Assembly: GCA_002309805.1 (NCBI GenBank) | Contig: DBYJ01000025.1 | Coordinates: forward strand, 1-17,139 | Direction of reading: 5' to 3' | DNA from: Bacteroidales bacterium UBA1189 | GTDB lineage: Bacteria > Bacteroidota > Bacteroidia > Bacteroidales > Bacteroidaceae | Length of the DNA: 17,139 nucleotides | In this document: piece after piece, positions 1 through 8,235 of the stretch | Position numbering within the stretch: the stretch's first letter is position 1 | Layout of the letters: each line of letters opens with the position of its first letter | The notes under the pieces: model-generated | Told to the model about the DNA's origin: nothing | The model's database searches: none | The model's input: only the letters and a program-made list of their open reading frames with translations | Program-made: the position numbers and the translations under genes

Positions 1-34
1 CGCTGCAAACTTAGAGTTTAACTCTGGGCGCACA

Positions 35-66
35 GCGTTTAACGTTATGAACACAACGTTTAATGC
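35..66. terminator. imperfect hairpin after the fucose-isomerase-like gene
   Basis: Two 12-base arms at 35-46 and 55-66, ending in AACGTT on each side of an 8-base loop, pair at 10 of 12 positions. The site lies just beyond the stop codon of the minus-strand gene ending at 80. There is no clear T-run, so termination is only a guess from position. A short AGAGTT-t-AACTCT palindrome lies at 13-25. Confidence 0.25.
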
Positions 67-79
67 TTTTGCAGGGAGT

Positions 80-1249
80 TTATTTCATGAATTCCTCCAG
101 AAGGGCGTGGCAATGGCCGGGAAGAACGATATGGTGGTTGCCGATGGGATGGGTGAGGAAGTAGGAGGCTGCAGAGGGGTCGGCAAGGCGGATGAGCTGC
201 TGGGTGCGGCAGAGGTCAGGCTGGGAGAGGTTCTGCTCCAGCTGGCCTTCGCAGATGAAATGGCTCGTGAGGTCGCCCGAGACCTTAAAGAGGGTGACGG
301 GGCCGGGCTTCATGTAACCTCGTATGCCGACGCCGATGCCTGATTCGAAGTGGGTGTCTAACTCGTAACGCTCCACCATATTAAGCGGTATGGTGCAATG
401 GGCAAAGAGCACTTCGCCCGTTTCGGGGTTCACTCGTGCGGGATTGGCTTGGAAGCCCGAAACGCCTATCAGCGAGTGGACTATTAGCATAGATAGCATG
501 GCGGGAACATCGCCTTCGCAGCCGGCGATAATGCCCTCGGCGTTGAGGCGGGCAAGGGCAAGGCAACCTGTGTTGCGGACGGCTGTCAGCAAATCGAAGC
601 AACGGAGTGTGAAGCCGTCGAGCCGATGGCGATGAACCATTTCTCTGAGGGCCTCGTAGATGCGGAGGGCGCCTTCCTGCGTGGAAACGGGCATGTCGTC
701 TCTATGAGGCAGCAAATCCAGCAGCTCCTGCATGGGGATGTCCACAATTTCGACTCCCAACTTCTGTCGGACAGCGGCATAGTCGGCATGGCTGGCAATG
801 AGCCAATCGGAGGGTTTGCCAATGACGCCGAGACGCGAGCCTGCTACACGTCGCTTGGCTTTGCTCACTTGAACGAGCAGATGGATGCGTCGAGTGATGT
901 AGGCGGCATCGCCATGCAGGATTTCGCCATACATCGCCTGCTGGCGGAGGTAGGCCAAAATCTCCATTGAAGCAGCCAGCGAGTTGCTCTTGCCAGAGGT
1001 GAGGAGATAAATGGGGGGTGGCGATGAGAGTTTAGCGGTTAGGGTAGGGAGTAAACGCTTGAAAATGCCTTCGGTGCCGCCTGTGCGGACATAGATTAAG
1101 CTTAGTGTATGGCTGCCGAAGTCGGAGAAGTCGTCTCCCCTGAAGTCAAAAGAAATGTCCAGCGTGTCCAGAAACTCTTTCGTTGCCTGACTGACTGCTT
1201 CGGGATTGTGGAGTTCGGAGGTGAGGGTATAAATGGCTATATCTTTCAT
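80..1249 (-). CDS. L-fucose/L-arabinose isomerase-like protein (COG2407 type)
   Basis: A 389-residue protein with no signal peptide, expected in the cytoplasm. The C-terminal half resembles the fucose/arabinose isomerase fold: the stretch GCEGDVPAML (residues 243-252) carries acidic residues E245 and D247 where these enzymes bind their metal, FAHCTIP follows at 282-288, and a GNHHIVLPG motif at 370-378 supplies paired histidines. FucI and AraA are longer (about 500-590 residues), so this is a shorter relative rather than a proven sugar isomerase; substrate and reaction are unknown. The ATG at 1247-1249 overlaps the stop of the upstream secreted protein (ATGA), so translation is probably coupled and the two genes share a transcript. 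Family assignment rests on motif recognition only. Confidence 0.7.
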   Translation of the reverse strand: MKDIAIYTLTSELHNPEAVSQATKEFLDTLDISFDFRGDDFSDFGSHTLSLIYVRTGGTEGIFKRLLPTLTAKLSSPPPIYLLTSGKSNSLAASMEILAYLRQQAMYGEILHGDAAYITRRIHLLVQVSKAKRRVAGSRLGVIGKPSDWLIASHADYAAVRQKLGVEIVDIPMQELLDLLPHRDDMPVSTQEGALRIYEALREMVHRHRLDGFTLRCFDLLTAVRNTGCLALARLNAEGIIAGCEGDVPAMLSMLIVHSLIGVSGFQANPARVNPETGEVLFAHCTIPLNMVERYELDTHFESGIGVGIRGYMKPGPVTLFKVSGDLTSHFICEGQLEQNLSQPDLCRTQQLIRLADPSAASYFLTHPIGNHHIVLPGHCHALLEEFMK

Positions 1250-4200
1250 CGGATGAAGATTTTCTTGCTATTGAAGATGTAGATGCCGCGTTCTAAATGA
1301 CCGTTGTCTATCTGTCGGCCGTTGAGGTCAAAGATTTCACTATTTGATGATTCTTCATCCACGATTTCCTGCGGCGTGACGGCGGTTCGAATCATCGAGG
1401 CGAGGGTGGCTTCGGGGAGGATGACCCAGCGCTGGGTGGTGGCGCTATTGGCGAGGTTGAAGCTGGCTGTGCCTACACCTCCTGTTGAGTTGGCTGACAA
1501 ACAAGTGGGGTTCTGTTTACTTTCGGGGTGGATGATCCAGTAACCACGGACGGGGAGGGTGACGTCGTTGCTGGCCTCCATCTTTGCATCCACCCGGCCT
1601 CGCATCAGATGGTAACTCTCGGTGCTGGTAGGTTTATCCTTTTGAATAAGCTTGAAAGAGCTGCTGCCGGAGGTGGTGGAGTAGGTGAGATAGTGGCCTG
1701 TGGCGACGTTGCGGAACTGATAGTAGCCGGTGGTGGGGTTGAAGGTGATATTCCAAGCGCAGCTATCGTTGGCTGCGGCCTCCTCGGGCGTCATGGCTAC
1801 GGAGCGCAGGCTGCGCAGGCGGTTCTCGGTGAGGAACATGGTGTTGAGACCGCAGGCGGGCGATTCGCTGCGCAGATAGTAGCGGATGGTGTCCTCTTGG
1901 TCAAGCACATAGGCTGGAGTGCAGAAGCCTCCCGTGGGGGGCAGGCCATCCTCACCCAACGCTTGCATAAGGAGGCTTTGGGCGGTGTAAAGTACCTCAG
2001 TCCCATCGTCCTCGTGAGCACCATTGATGCCATAAGGCCACATGTGGGTATCATCGCCGGTGAGGCGGGCGGTGTTGTCGTTGTCCCAGAAGCGCAGCAC
2101 ATCCGTGGTGCGGTCGCCGAGCCAATCGCCTCGGCTGACGTTGGTGCGCAGGGCAGCACAGTCGTACCAGACGGGGTGGGTGCCGACGCCTGCGGCGTGG
2201 GCCATCTCGTGGAGAACGGTGCCAATCTGTTGGTAAGACGATGAGGGGCCGATGCGCATGCTACCGCCATAGCTACAATCGGCAGTAGGGGTACCTGAAC
2301 CGTAGCTGCATGAAATGCGGAGGCCTCGGATGGAGGTGAAGCGGTTCCAGTAGTCCACGCCTCCCTTCAGCGCGGCGTTGATACGTTCGTTGGCATCGGC
2401 GGGGCCACCGTTGTTGTAGGTCCAGGTGACGGTACCTGCAGGTATGGTATAGACTTTAAGGACGTCGCCGTAACCTACGGCATAGGTGTCGCTGATAGCG
2501 TAGGCACGGACGTAGTAGCGGGTGGCGGGCTGGAGGCCTTCCATTTTGTAGATAGAGCCGTTGTTGCTGAGATAGACTGACGAACGGTTGTCGAGAACGG
2601 TAGGCTCGGGTGATTGGCTCCAGCAGAAGCCACGCTCAATGATGCGTGTGCCGGAAGCTGGGGTGACGGTACTGCGGCCGAAGATGATGGTGGAGCCGCG
2701 AGCATAGCGCTTGTCGGTGACGACGGTGGGTGGTGTACCGCTGCCGCCAGCCAGGCGGTAGGCGAAGGTGGCTTCCTTTAGGGTTTCTACAGCTTCGTAA
2801 AGGGCATCTTCAGTAGCATCAGCACTGTTATATAGCGCTTGTGCCGTAGCGATAGCGGCCAAGAAGTCAGTGCGGCCAGCCTCTTGTCCTGCGTCGCATA
2901 CCTCCTGTCCTGTGGTGATGGCGGAAGCAAGTGCTTCATAGGCAGCAGCTGAGGTGCGGACGGACAACATGGCATCTTCCAGTGCTGTAGCCGCTGGTGC
3001 GTAGGTTGAGATATCAGCAGCGGCGATGGCCTCATCCGCTTGAGTGACGGCAGCCTGGAGGGCAGCGAGAGAAGTGGCGTTGGCCTTTGTAGTCAGCAAT
3101 GCCTCGGCCTCTGTTTTCAGGGTGCTGAGCTCGGCGGTGTAGTCAGCCATTTCGCCTCCAATGTAGTAGAGACGGAAGTTGTCGCAGGCAATCCAGTTGC
3201 CCGTGGGTTTTGTGGACTGAAGCCCGATGGTGACGGGCTGTCCAAGATGAGTGAACATGACGTCGTATTCAGCGGGTACGCTGACAGTCTTCTCGTGTGT
3301 GCCGGCAATGATGACGACGCCCCGTTGGGCTGTGGAGCTCTTTTCGACGATGTGGTGCGCAGCAGCCTTCAGCAGGTAGTTGCCACAGGGCAAATCGGTG
3401 ATGGTCTGTGTGACGGAGACCTCCGGCAGACGACCGGCTGCGGATACCCACTTTTCAACGTATGTACCGCCGTGCTTGAAGGTGAAGGAACTATTACCCT
3501 GTGCCGCCATGCCGACATTCGTCCAGTCGCTGAGCCCTGCTTCAAAGTCGGGGTTGGCAATGTGGCGCGCGGTGACGTCGTAGGGGAAGTCGGGCGAAGC
3601 TGCGATATAACTGTACTCCTCAATGGCATCGGCGAGCTCCATGCGCAGGGTGGTGAGTTCGGTCATCGATGCCTCCTTATTATTATAAATTGTGCGGGCA
3701 TAGTCAATTTTTTCCTGAAGTACATCAGCCCCCTTCCCACTGCCCTTGCCGACGACGGCTTCAGCATCGGCGATGGCTGTCCATAGGGCATCGCGCAGGG
3801 CGCTGTCGTCGCTGCCCTTCCAGATGATTTCAAACCCTTGCCAGTTGAACCACTGCTTAGTACTGTTGACGGAGGCTGTAATGGTGAGGGTGCCATCTTG
3901 CACGATGACGTTTTCAGCACGGGCTGTAGCCTCAGTGTGGGTAAGTGCTTGGGCACAAGCTTTCATGTTGTCGGGAATGAGCCCCGATGTTCCCGACGTC
4001 CAGCCATTGCTGCCGTTGGTATTGCCGACGGAAAAGTTGATGTCGTTCATTCGTGGAATGGCGACAGAGACATCGCTGGCTGTCAGCTGTGGGGCGGCGT
4101 CCGAACCGTCGTTGCGATAGAGAGCATGCATCACCACATCGTAGATGCCAACGGGAACCTGCTGCGTCTGACTGAGGGTGAGCGTTTTGTGGTACATCTC

Positions 4201-5040
4201 AAACTCCCCTTCGCTAAAGGAGACAGAGGCTGTTGTCCAGTCCTTGGCCGTTGCGGCGCCCAGCATGTCGGCATTGGTGAAGAGGAAAGAGATGTCCAGC
4301 GGCCCTTCCAGAACCCCAGCAGAAGCTATGAATAGCGTTCGGGCTGCTGCCTGTAGCTCGCTGACGGAGGATGAGTAATGGTCATATACCCCTTGGGCTT
4401 CTGCTAGAACATCGCCGAATTGCGCCGCTTTTCCAGAGCGGACAAGGGCCTCCTGCACCCGCCAGAGTGCGCGGCGAGCCTTGTAGTGGGCGTAGGCGCC
4501 GGAGGTTATGCTGTCGGCAGGGATGAAGGCCCATCGCGTATGTCCGCCGCCGTCGGTGATGGTCAGGTGGCCACCGTAGTCCCAAGTGACGTCGAGCAGC
4601 TTGCTGTAAGCGACGTTGGTCAGCGTATAGACGCGAGGCGACGTCGGGTCTTCTTCGTAGGCAAACTGGTAGTTGCTGTTCTGATCGACATAAATGTTGT
4701 TTGCCGCCTCCGACAGACAGGAGATGAAGTATGAGGAATAGTTGGCGAGGCGGAATCGCACTTTTCCCGACGAGACGAAGGCATTCGCTGCAAAGGCTGA
4801 GGCCGCCTTCGTGTCGCCCCCCGGCAAACGGGTGGCAATGGCGTTTGTGTTCCACGTCATGCCGCTGGTGAGGAAGGCGTCGGTCTCCACGTTGCAGAGA
4901 TAGACGGTGGTCGACGATTTAAGGTTGTCAAGGTCGGCACCGGGGACGACGGGAGCCGTCCATTGTTGAGCCGTGGCGGAAAGGGCAATGGCAGTCGTCA
5001 CGCAAAGGGAAAGGATGAAATGAGCTGTGTTGTTTTTCAT
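1246..5040 (-). CDS. secreted multidomain protein with metzincin-type zinc motif and lectin-like modules
   Basis: From the ATG at 5038-5040 the protein has 1264 residues. An upstream ATG (5047-5049) is possible; a TTG at 5059-5061 lies inside the likely promoter and is rejected. Residues 1-24 form a signal peptide ending ATA-QQ. Apparent order: beta-trefoil-like region (45-178), helical linker, carbohydrate-binding-like sandwich (249-408), FIVAR-like helices (412-478), second sandwich starting NPDFEAGLSDW (497-628), more FIVAR-like helices (632-763), FN3-like domain (768-867), then a catalytic-looking domain with HEMAHAAGVGTH at 944-955, fitting HExxHxxGxxH. MWPYGIN at 1000-1006 may be the Met-turn. 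A trefoil-like region (1040-1225) and a tail EIFDLNGRQ...GIYIFNSKKIFIR resemble type IX secretion-associated C-termini. Likely exported to act on a glycan-bearing or protein substrate; the exact peptidase family was not identified. Confidence 0.75.
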   Translation of the reverse strand: MKNNTAHFILSLCVTTAIALSATAQQWTAPVVPGADLDNLKSSTTVYLCNVETDAFLTSGMTWNTNAIATRLPGGDTKAASAFAANAFVSSGKVRFRLANYSSYFISCLSEAANNIYVDQNSNYQFAYEEDPTSPRVYTLTNVAYSKLLDVTWDYGGHLTITDGGGHTRWAFIPADSITSGAYAHYKARRALWRVQEALVRSGKAAQFGDVLAEAQGVYDHYSSSVSELQAAARTLFIASAGVLEGPLDISFLFTNADMLGAATAKDWTTASVSFSEGEFEMYHKTLTLSQTQQVPVGIYDVVMHALYRNDGSDAAPQLTASDVSVAIPRMNDINFSVGNTNGSNGWTSGTSGLIPDNMKACAQALTHTEATARAENVIVQDGTLTITASVNSTKQWFNWQGFEIIWKGSDDSALRDALWTAIADAEAVVGKGSGKGADVLQEKIDYARTIYNNKEASMTELTTLRMELADAIEEYSYIAASPDFPYDVTARHIANPDFEAGLSDWTNVGMAAQGNSSFTFKHGGTYVEKWVSAAGRLPEVSVTQTITDLPCGNYLLKAAAHHIVEKSSTAQRGVVIIAGTHEKTVSVPAEYDVMFTHLGQPVTIGLQSTKPTGNWIACDNFRLYYIGGEMADYTAELSTLKTEAEALLTTKANATSLAALQAAVTQADEAIAAADISTYAPAATALEDAMLSVRTSAAAYEALASAITTGQEVCDAGQEAGRTDFLAAIATAQALYNSADATEDALYEAVETLKEATFAYRLAGGSGTPPTVVTDKRYARGSTIIFGRSTVTPASGTRIIERGFCWSQSPEPTVLDNRSSVYLSNNGSIYKMEGLQPATRYYVRAYAISDTYAVGYGDVLKVYTIPAGTVTWTYNNGGPADANERINAALKGGVDYWNRFTSIRGLRISCSYGSGTPTADCSYGGSMRIGPSSSYQQIGTVLHEMAHAAGVGTHPVWYDCAALRTNVSRGDWLGDRTTDVLRFWDNDNTARLTGDDTHMWPYGINGAHEDDGTEVLYTAQSLLMQALGEDGLPPTGGFCTPAYVLDQEDTIRYYLRSESPACGLNTMFLTENRLRSLRSVAMTPEEAAANDSCAWNITFNPTTGYYQFRNVATGHYLTYSTTSGSSSFKLIQKDKPTSTESYHLMRGRVDAKMEASNDVTLPVRGYWIIHPESKQNPTCLSANSTGGVGTASFNLANSATTQRWVILPEATLASMIRTAVTPQEIVDEESSNSEIFDLNGRQIDNGHLERGIYIFNSKKIFIR

Positions 5041-5058
5041 GGGAGTCATTATTTTTTG

Positions 5059-5066
5059 CAAAAGTA
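5059..5066 (-). promoter_or_regulatory. Bacteroidetes -7 box for the secreted metallopeptidase gene
   Basis: The minus strand reads TACTTTTG, a full match to TAnnTTTG. A weak TTCG sits about 21 bp further upstream in the -33 place. Transcription from here would start near 5053, so only the ATG codons at 5049 and 5040 can be starts, and the leader would be very short. Confidence 0.5.
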
Positions 5067-5110
5067 ATATAAAAATGGGACTTGGGACGAAGAAATTAGG
5101 AATTATTCGC

Positions 5111-5118
5111 TAACTTCG
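5111..5118 (+). promoter_or_regulatory. Bacteroidetes -7-like box for dipeptidyl peptidase IV gene
   Basis: TAACTTCG matches TAnnTTTG at 7 of 8 positions and is followed by an A-rich leader of about 28 bases before the ATG at 5147. No good -33 box is seen at the usual 20-bp spacing. The same TTCG variant appears in the START-like gene promoter. Confidence 0.4.
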
Positions 5119-5146
5119 CCGCGCAAAAGAAAAAACACCACACAAA

Positions 5147-7372
5147 ATGAAAAAGATTGTCTTCTTACTGCTCACGTTCTGCTGTGTCTCGGTATGGGCC
5201 GAGAACCTCAGTGTCGACCAGCTTGTCGACGGCACCTTCAGTCCCCGTTCGCTGGGGCGTATCACCCCCCTTGCTGATGGCGAGCACTATGCCCAGACGA
5301 ACCCCGAGGCGAATGCCATCCTGCGCTACTCGTTCCGCACGGGTGAGGTGGTCGATACGCTCTTCAGCACAGCCAATTGCCGCGGCTGCACCTTCAAGCG
5401 TTTCGATGGCTACATCCTCAGCCCCGCCGAGGACCGCATCCTCATCCAGACGGAGACAAAGTCCATCTATCGCCGCTCGTTCACCGCTACTTATTATATA
5501 TACAATGTGGCCAACCGCCGCATGACGCCCCTCTCCGACGGCGGTCCGCAGCAGATACCCTCCTTCTCGCCCGACGGCAAGATGATAGCCTTTGTCCGCG
5601 ACAACAACCTCTACCTCATCAAGCTGATGTTCAACAATGCTGAGGTGCAGGTGACGGAGGATGGCGTCCGTAACGAAGTCATCAACGGCCATGCCGACTG
5701 GGTGTACGAGGAAGAGTTCGGCGAGACGAAGTACTACGACTTCAGCGCCGACAGCCGTATGCTGGCCTACATGAAGAGTGTGGAGCGCGACGTCCCCCAG
5801 TACTCCTTCCCCCTCTTTGCCGGCGCAGCCCCGCGGCACGACGAGTATGCCCTCTACCCCGGTGCCTACACCTACAAATATCCTGTGCCGGGTGTGAAGA
5901 ACAGCACCGTCACCGTCCACTCGTTCGACATCAAGTCCAGCATCACTCGCAAGATTGACGTCCCCCTCGATGCCGACGGCTACATTCCCCGCATCGCCTT
6001 CACTGAGCAGACGGATGCCGATGGTAACCAGAACCAGCTGGCCATCGTCACCCTCAACCGCCATCAAAGCCGCATGGACCTCTACATGGCTAACGCCCGC
6101 AGCACCGTCTGTCGTCTTGCTCTGCGCGAGGAGTGCGACACGTGGCTGGCCGAGCCCACCTACGAGGCCATCCGCTTCTATCCCTCCTGCTTCGTGCTGC
6201 AGAGCGAGCGCACGGGCTACAACCACCTCTACCTCTACGACCTTGGCGGCACCCTGCAGCGCCCGCTCACCAGCGGCAGCTACGAGGTCACCGCCTTCTA
6301 CGGCTACGATGAGAAGACAGGCGACGTCTTCTACCAGAGCAACCAGCCCTCGCCGCTGCGCCGCGCCGTCTATCGTGCCGACAAGAAAGGTAAGGTTACC
6401 CCGCTGACGGCCGAGACGGGTACCCACAGCGCCATCTTCTCGAAGAACCTCCGCTACTTCATCCACACCGCCTCGTCGCTTAGCCAGGCCCCCGTCACCA
6501 CCCTTGAGGCTGTTGGAGGCAAGACCCTCGCCACCCTTATCGATAACAGCGCTCTCTCCGACCGCCTCTGCGCCGCCGATATGCCCACTCGCGAGTTCTT
6601 CACCTTCACCACTACCGATGGCGTCGAGCTCCACGGCTGGATGGTGAAGCCCGTCACCCCTCCTTCAGGAGGGGCCGGGGGAGGCTATCCCGTCGTCATG
6701 TACCAGTACAGCGGCCCGGGCTCGCAGGAGGTCAAGGACGAGTGGGGCTCAGGATTCTATCCCGGCATGACGTGGGAGTGCCTCCTCGCCCAGCAGGGCA
6801 TCATCAGCGTCTGCGTCGATGGACGTGGCACCGGCGGACGAGGCGTCGATTTCAAGAAATGCACCTACCGCCATATCGGCACCCTCGAGGCGCGCGATCA
6901 GGCCGAGACCGCCCGCTGGCTCGCCCGTCAGCCCTATGTTGACGGCAGCCGCATCGCCATCTGGGGTTGGAGTTACGGAGGCTACATGACGCTCATGGCA
7001 CTCTCCGAGACCCCCGTGCCCTTCTGTGCCGGCATCGCCGTCGCGCCCCCCACCGACTGGCGCTTCTACGACAGCGTCTATACCGAGCGCTTCATGCAGA
7101 CGCCGCAGGAGAACGGTGCCGGCTACGATGCCGCCTCCGCCCTGCTGCGCGCCCCGCAGTTGGAGGGACGTCTGCTGCTTGTTCATGGCATGGCCGACGA
7201 TAATGTCCACTTCCGCAACACCGCCGAGTATGCCGAAGCCCTCGTCCAGGCAGGCAAGCAGTTCGACATGCAGATCTACACCAACCGCAATCACTCCATC
7301 TACGGTGGCAACACCCGCCGCCACCTCTTCAACCGCATGCTCTCCTTCTGGCAGCAGCAGTTGCTGAAGTAG
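5147..7372 (+). CDS. dpp4: dipeptidyl peptidase IV (S9 family serine peptidase)
   Basis: A 741-residue protein, the usual length for the family, with a signal peptide (about 1-18, ending VWA-EN), so it acts in the periplasm. It releases Xaa-Pro or Xaa-Ala dipeptides from peptide N-termini. The N-terminal beta-propeller spans roughly 40-490 and contains DWVYEEE (184-190), whose E189 and E190 match the pair that grips the substrate amino terminus. The alpha/beta hydrolase follows, with GWSYGG (nucleophile Ser609), ADDNVHF (Asp684) and NHSIYGG (His716), a complete triad. It is transcribed divergently from the metallopeptidase gene and appears monocistronic. Oddity: residues 503-513 (VTPPSGGAGGG) are encoded by a palindromic repeat also found in the ABC-F gene; it falls in the surface loop between the WMVKP and YPVVMYQYSGPG strands, where I expect homologues to have a short, different loop. 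Confidence 0.95.
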   Translation: MKKIVFLLLTFCCVSVWAENLSVDQLVDGTFSPRSLGRITPLADGEHYAQTNPEANAILRYSFRTGEVVDTLFSTANCRGCTFKRFDGYILSPAEDRILIQTETKSIYRRSFTATYYIYNVANRRMTPLSDGGPQQIPSFSPDGKMIAFVRDNNLYLIKLMFNNAEVQVTEDGVRNEVINGHADWVYEEEFGETKYYDFSADSRMLAYMKSVERDVPQYSFPLFAGAAPRHDEYALYPGAYTYKYPVPGVKNSTVTVHSFDIKSSITRKIDVPLDADGYIPRIAFTEQTDADGNQNQLAIVTLNRHQSRMDLYMANARSTVCRLALREECDTWLAEPTYEAIRFYPSCFVLQSERTGYNHLYLYDLGGTLQRPLTSGSYEVTAFYGYDEKTGDVFYQSNQPSPLRRAVYRADKKGKVTPLTAETGTHSAIFSKNLRYFIHTASSLSQAPVTTLEAVGGKTLATLIDNSALSDRLCAADMPTREFFTFTTTDGVELHGWMVKPVTPPSGGAGGGYPVVMYQYSGPGSQEVKDEWGSGFYPGMTWECLLAQQGIISVCVDGRGTGGRGVDFKKCTYRHIGTLEARDQAETARWLARQPYVDGSRIAIWGWSYGGYMTLMALSETPVPFCAGIAVAPPTDWRFYDSVYTERFMQTPQENGAGYDAASALLRAPQLEGRLLLVHGMADDNVHFRNTAEYAEALVQAGKQFDMQIYTNRNHSIYGGNTRRHLFNRMLSFWQQQLLK
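6653..6686 (+). repeat. in-frame palindromic repeat element, copy A (inside dpp4)
   Basis: This 34-bp element has a perfect 8-bp-arm palindrome at its centre (6657-6674, CCCCTCCT-tc-AGGAGGGG) followed by a G-rich tail ending GAGGCT. It matches 15159-15192 on the opposite strand at 32 of 34 positions, and in both genes it is read in the same frame as VTPPSGG-x-G-x-G. Confidence 0.85.
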
Positions 7373-7377
7373 GGGGG

Positions 7378-7464
7378 AGCCCTTCGGATTATCCTGTCCG
7401 CACAGCCCATCCTCCGGCGAACGGCAGAGCGTTCAAACGGGCGCGGGCTTTCTTTCCCTTTTTT
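7378..7464 (+). terminator. possible terminator region of dpp4
   Basis: Just after the dpp4 stop, AGCCC near 7378 and again near 7406 can pair with GGGCT at 7445-7449, with a small GAACG/CGTTC stem between. The T-rich stretch starting at 7449 follows directly. The pairing is loose, so which stem forms is unclear. Confidence 0.3.
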
Positions 7465-7486
7465 ACTTTTTTACTTTTTTACCGTT
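7456..7486 (+). repeat. octamer cluster 1 (three TTTTTTAC units)
   Basis: Three exact tandem TTTTTTAC units at 7459-7482, preceded by CCC and followed by CGTT. The 31 bases are a perfect inverted repeat of 7906-7936. Its T-rich strand lies just downstream of dpp4 in the dpp4 sense. Confidence 0.9.
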
Positions 7487-7686
7487 TAACATTTGTTAAT
7501 GCGACGAAAAGGGATGGGAAGACAGGGGGGGCGGATGCCTGCAGATGGAAAATGTTCTGTATATAAGTGTCTTGATGGATGGGCTGCATTTTCATCTGCT
7601 CGTACATGACGCAGCCGGCCATTCATTCCCCCATAGTCAGCAGCGCGGCAAAACGCTCGCCGTTTTGCACGACAATCATGCCGCAT

Positions 7687-7787
7687 TTGATGTCAAAATC
7701 GCGCTTGATGCCTCGAAAAACAAGACGGATTGTGTGTTTTTTTGCCTATTGATGCCTCAGAAATCGCACTTGATACAGGAAAAACGC
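7687..7787 (+). repeat. imperfect direct repeat, two units of about 38 bp
   Basis: Units at 7687-7724 and 7749-7787 share TTGATG at the start, then AAATCGC-CTTGAT, then GAAAAAC. The units are about 62 bp apart. The function is unknown; two copies are too few for an array and they look diverged. Confidence 0.55.
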
Positions 7788-7905
7788 AGCCGTTTATATT
7801 TTTTTAAAGGCCCACTTTGCAGAATTAACGATTTTAGGCTTCATCAAACTACGCAGCCCCTTGGATAAATCGGACAGCCCCTGCGATAAATCGCAGGCTC
7901 GCGGG

Positions 7906-7936
7906 AACGGTAAAAAAGTAAAAAAGTAAAAAAGGG
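7906..7936 (+). repeat. octamer cluster 2 (three GTAAAAAA units)
   Basis: Three exact GTAAAAAA units at 7910-7933, inverted relative to cluster 1 (31/31 match to 7456-7486) and to cluster 3 (24/24 match of 7909-7932 to 8056-8079). Confidence 0.9.
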
Positions 7937-7944
7937 CTTCCTGC

Positions 7945-8048
7945 GTGCGCGCGCAGTATATATATTGGAAAGACAATTAGATTATATATTATATAATATT
8001 AAATATATATATATTTCCATATATATACTGGATAAATACCGCGCGCAC
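7945..8048. repeat. AT-rich palindromic core with GC-rich ends
   Basis: GTGCGCGC at 7945-7952 pairs with GCGCGCAC at 8041-8048. Inside it an 18-base arm starting CAGTATATATAT (7954-7971) pairs with 8014-8030 with a single-base gap. The central 40 bases are almost pure A and T. Clusters 2 and 3 flank this core, so 7909-8079 as a whole can fold as one long hairpin or cruciform. Confidence 0.7.
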
Positions 8049-8055
8049 GATAGTG

Positions 8056-8079
8056 TTTTTACTTTTTTACTTTTTTACC
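8056..8079 (+). repeat. octamer cluster 3 (TTTTTTAC units)
   Basis: One shortened (five-T) and two full TTTTTTAC units, ending ACC. It is an exact inverted copy of 7909-7932. Confidence 0.85.
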
Positions 8080-8159
8080 ACACCCTTTTTCTTAATCACT
8101 CTAAAGAAATTCCCCGTGTTTCTCGTTGTTTGCATAGTAGTTTTAGATAGTTGCTTCGG

Positions 8160-8187
8160 TCTGCCCTCGCTGTGAAGCGGGGGCAGA
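8160..8187. repeat. 12-bp-stem hairpin
   Basis: Arms TCTGCCCTCGCT and AGCGGGGGCAGA pair over 12 positions with one T-G wobble around the loop GTGA. No T-run follows on either side, and no gene adjoins it. Confidence 0.6.
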
Positions 8188-8235
8188 ACAGTGAACAGTG
8201 ATTAGTGAACGGACGGAGCAGCGAGAACCAAGGGG

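Noticed and set aside
5041..5061. Upstream TTG start for the secreted metallopeptidase
   Set aside because: The TTG falls inside the TACTTTTG promoter box; the ATG at 5038-5040 gives a normal signal peptide.
5165..6634. Long minus-strand open frame of 489 codons opposite dpp4
   Set aside because: It is antisense to a clear peptidase with full catalytic motifs; GC-rich codon bias creates such shadows, and its protein is low-complexity Val/Gly/Glu-rich with no family.
7545..7868. Plus-strand open frame of 107 codons in the gap
   Set aside because: It runs through the diverged direct repeat and a hairpin, lacks a promoter box and resembles no family.
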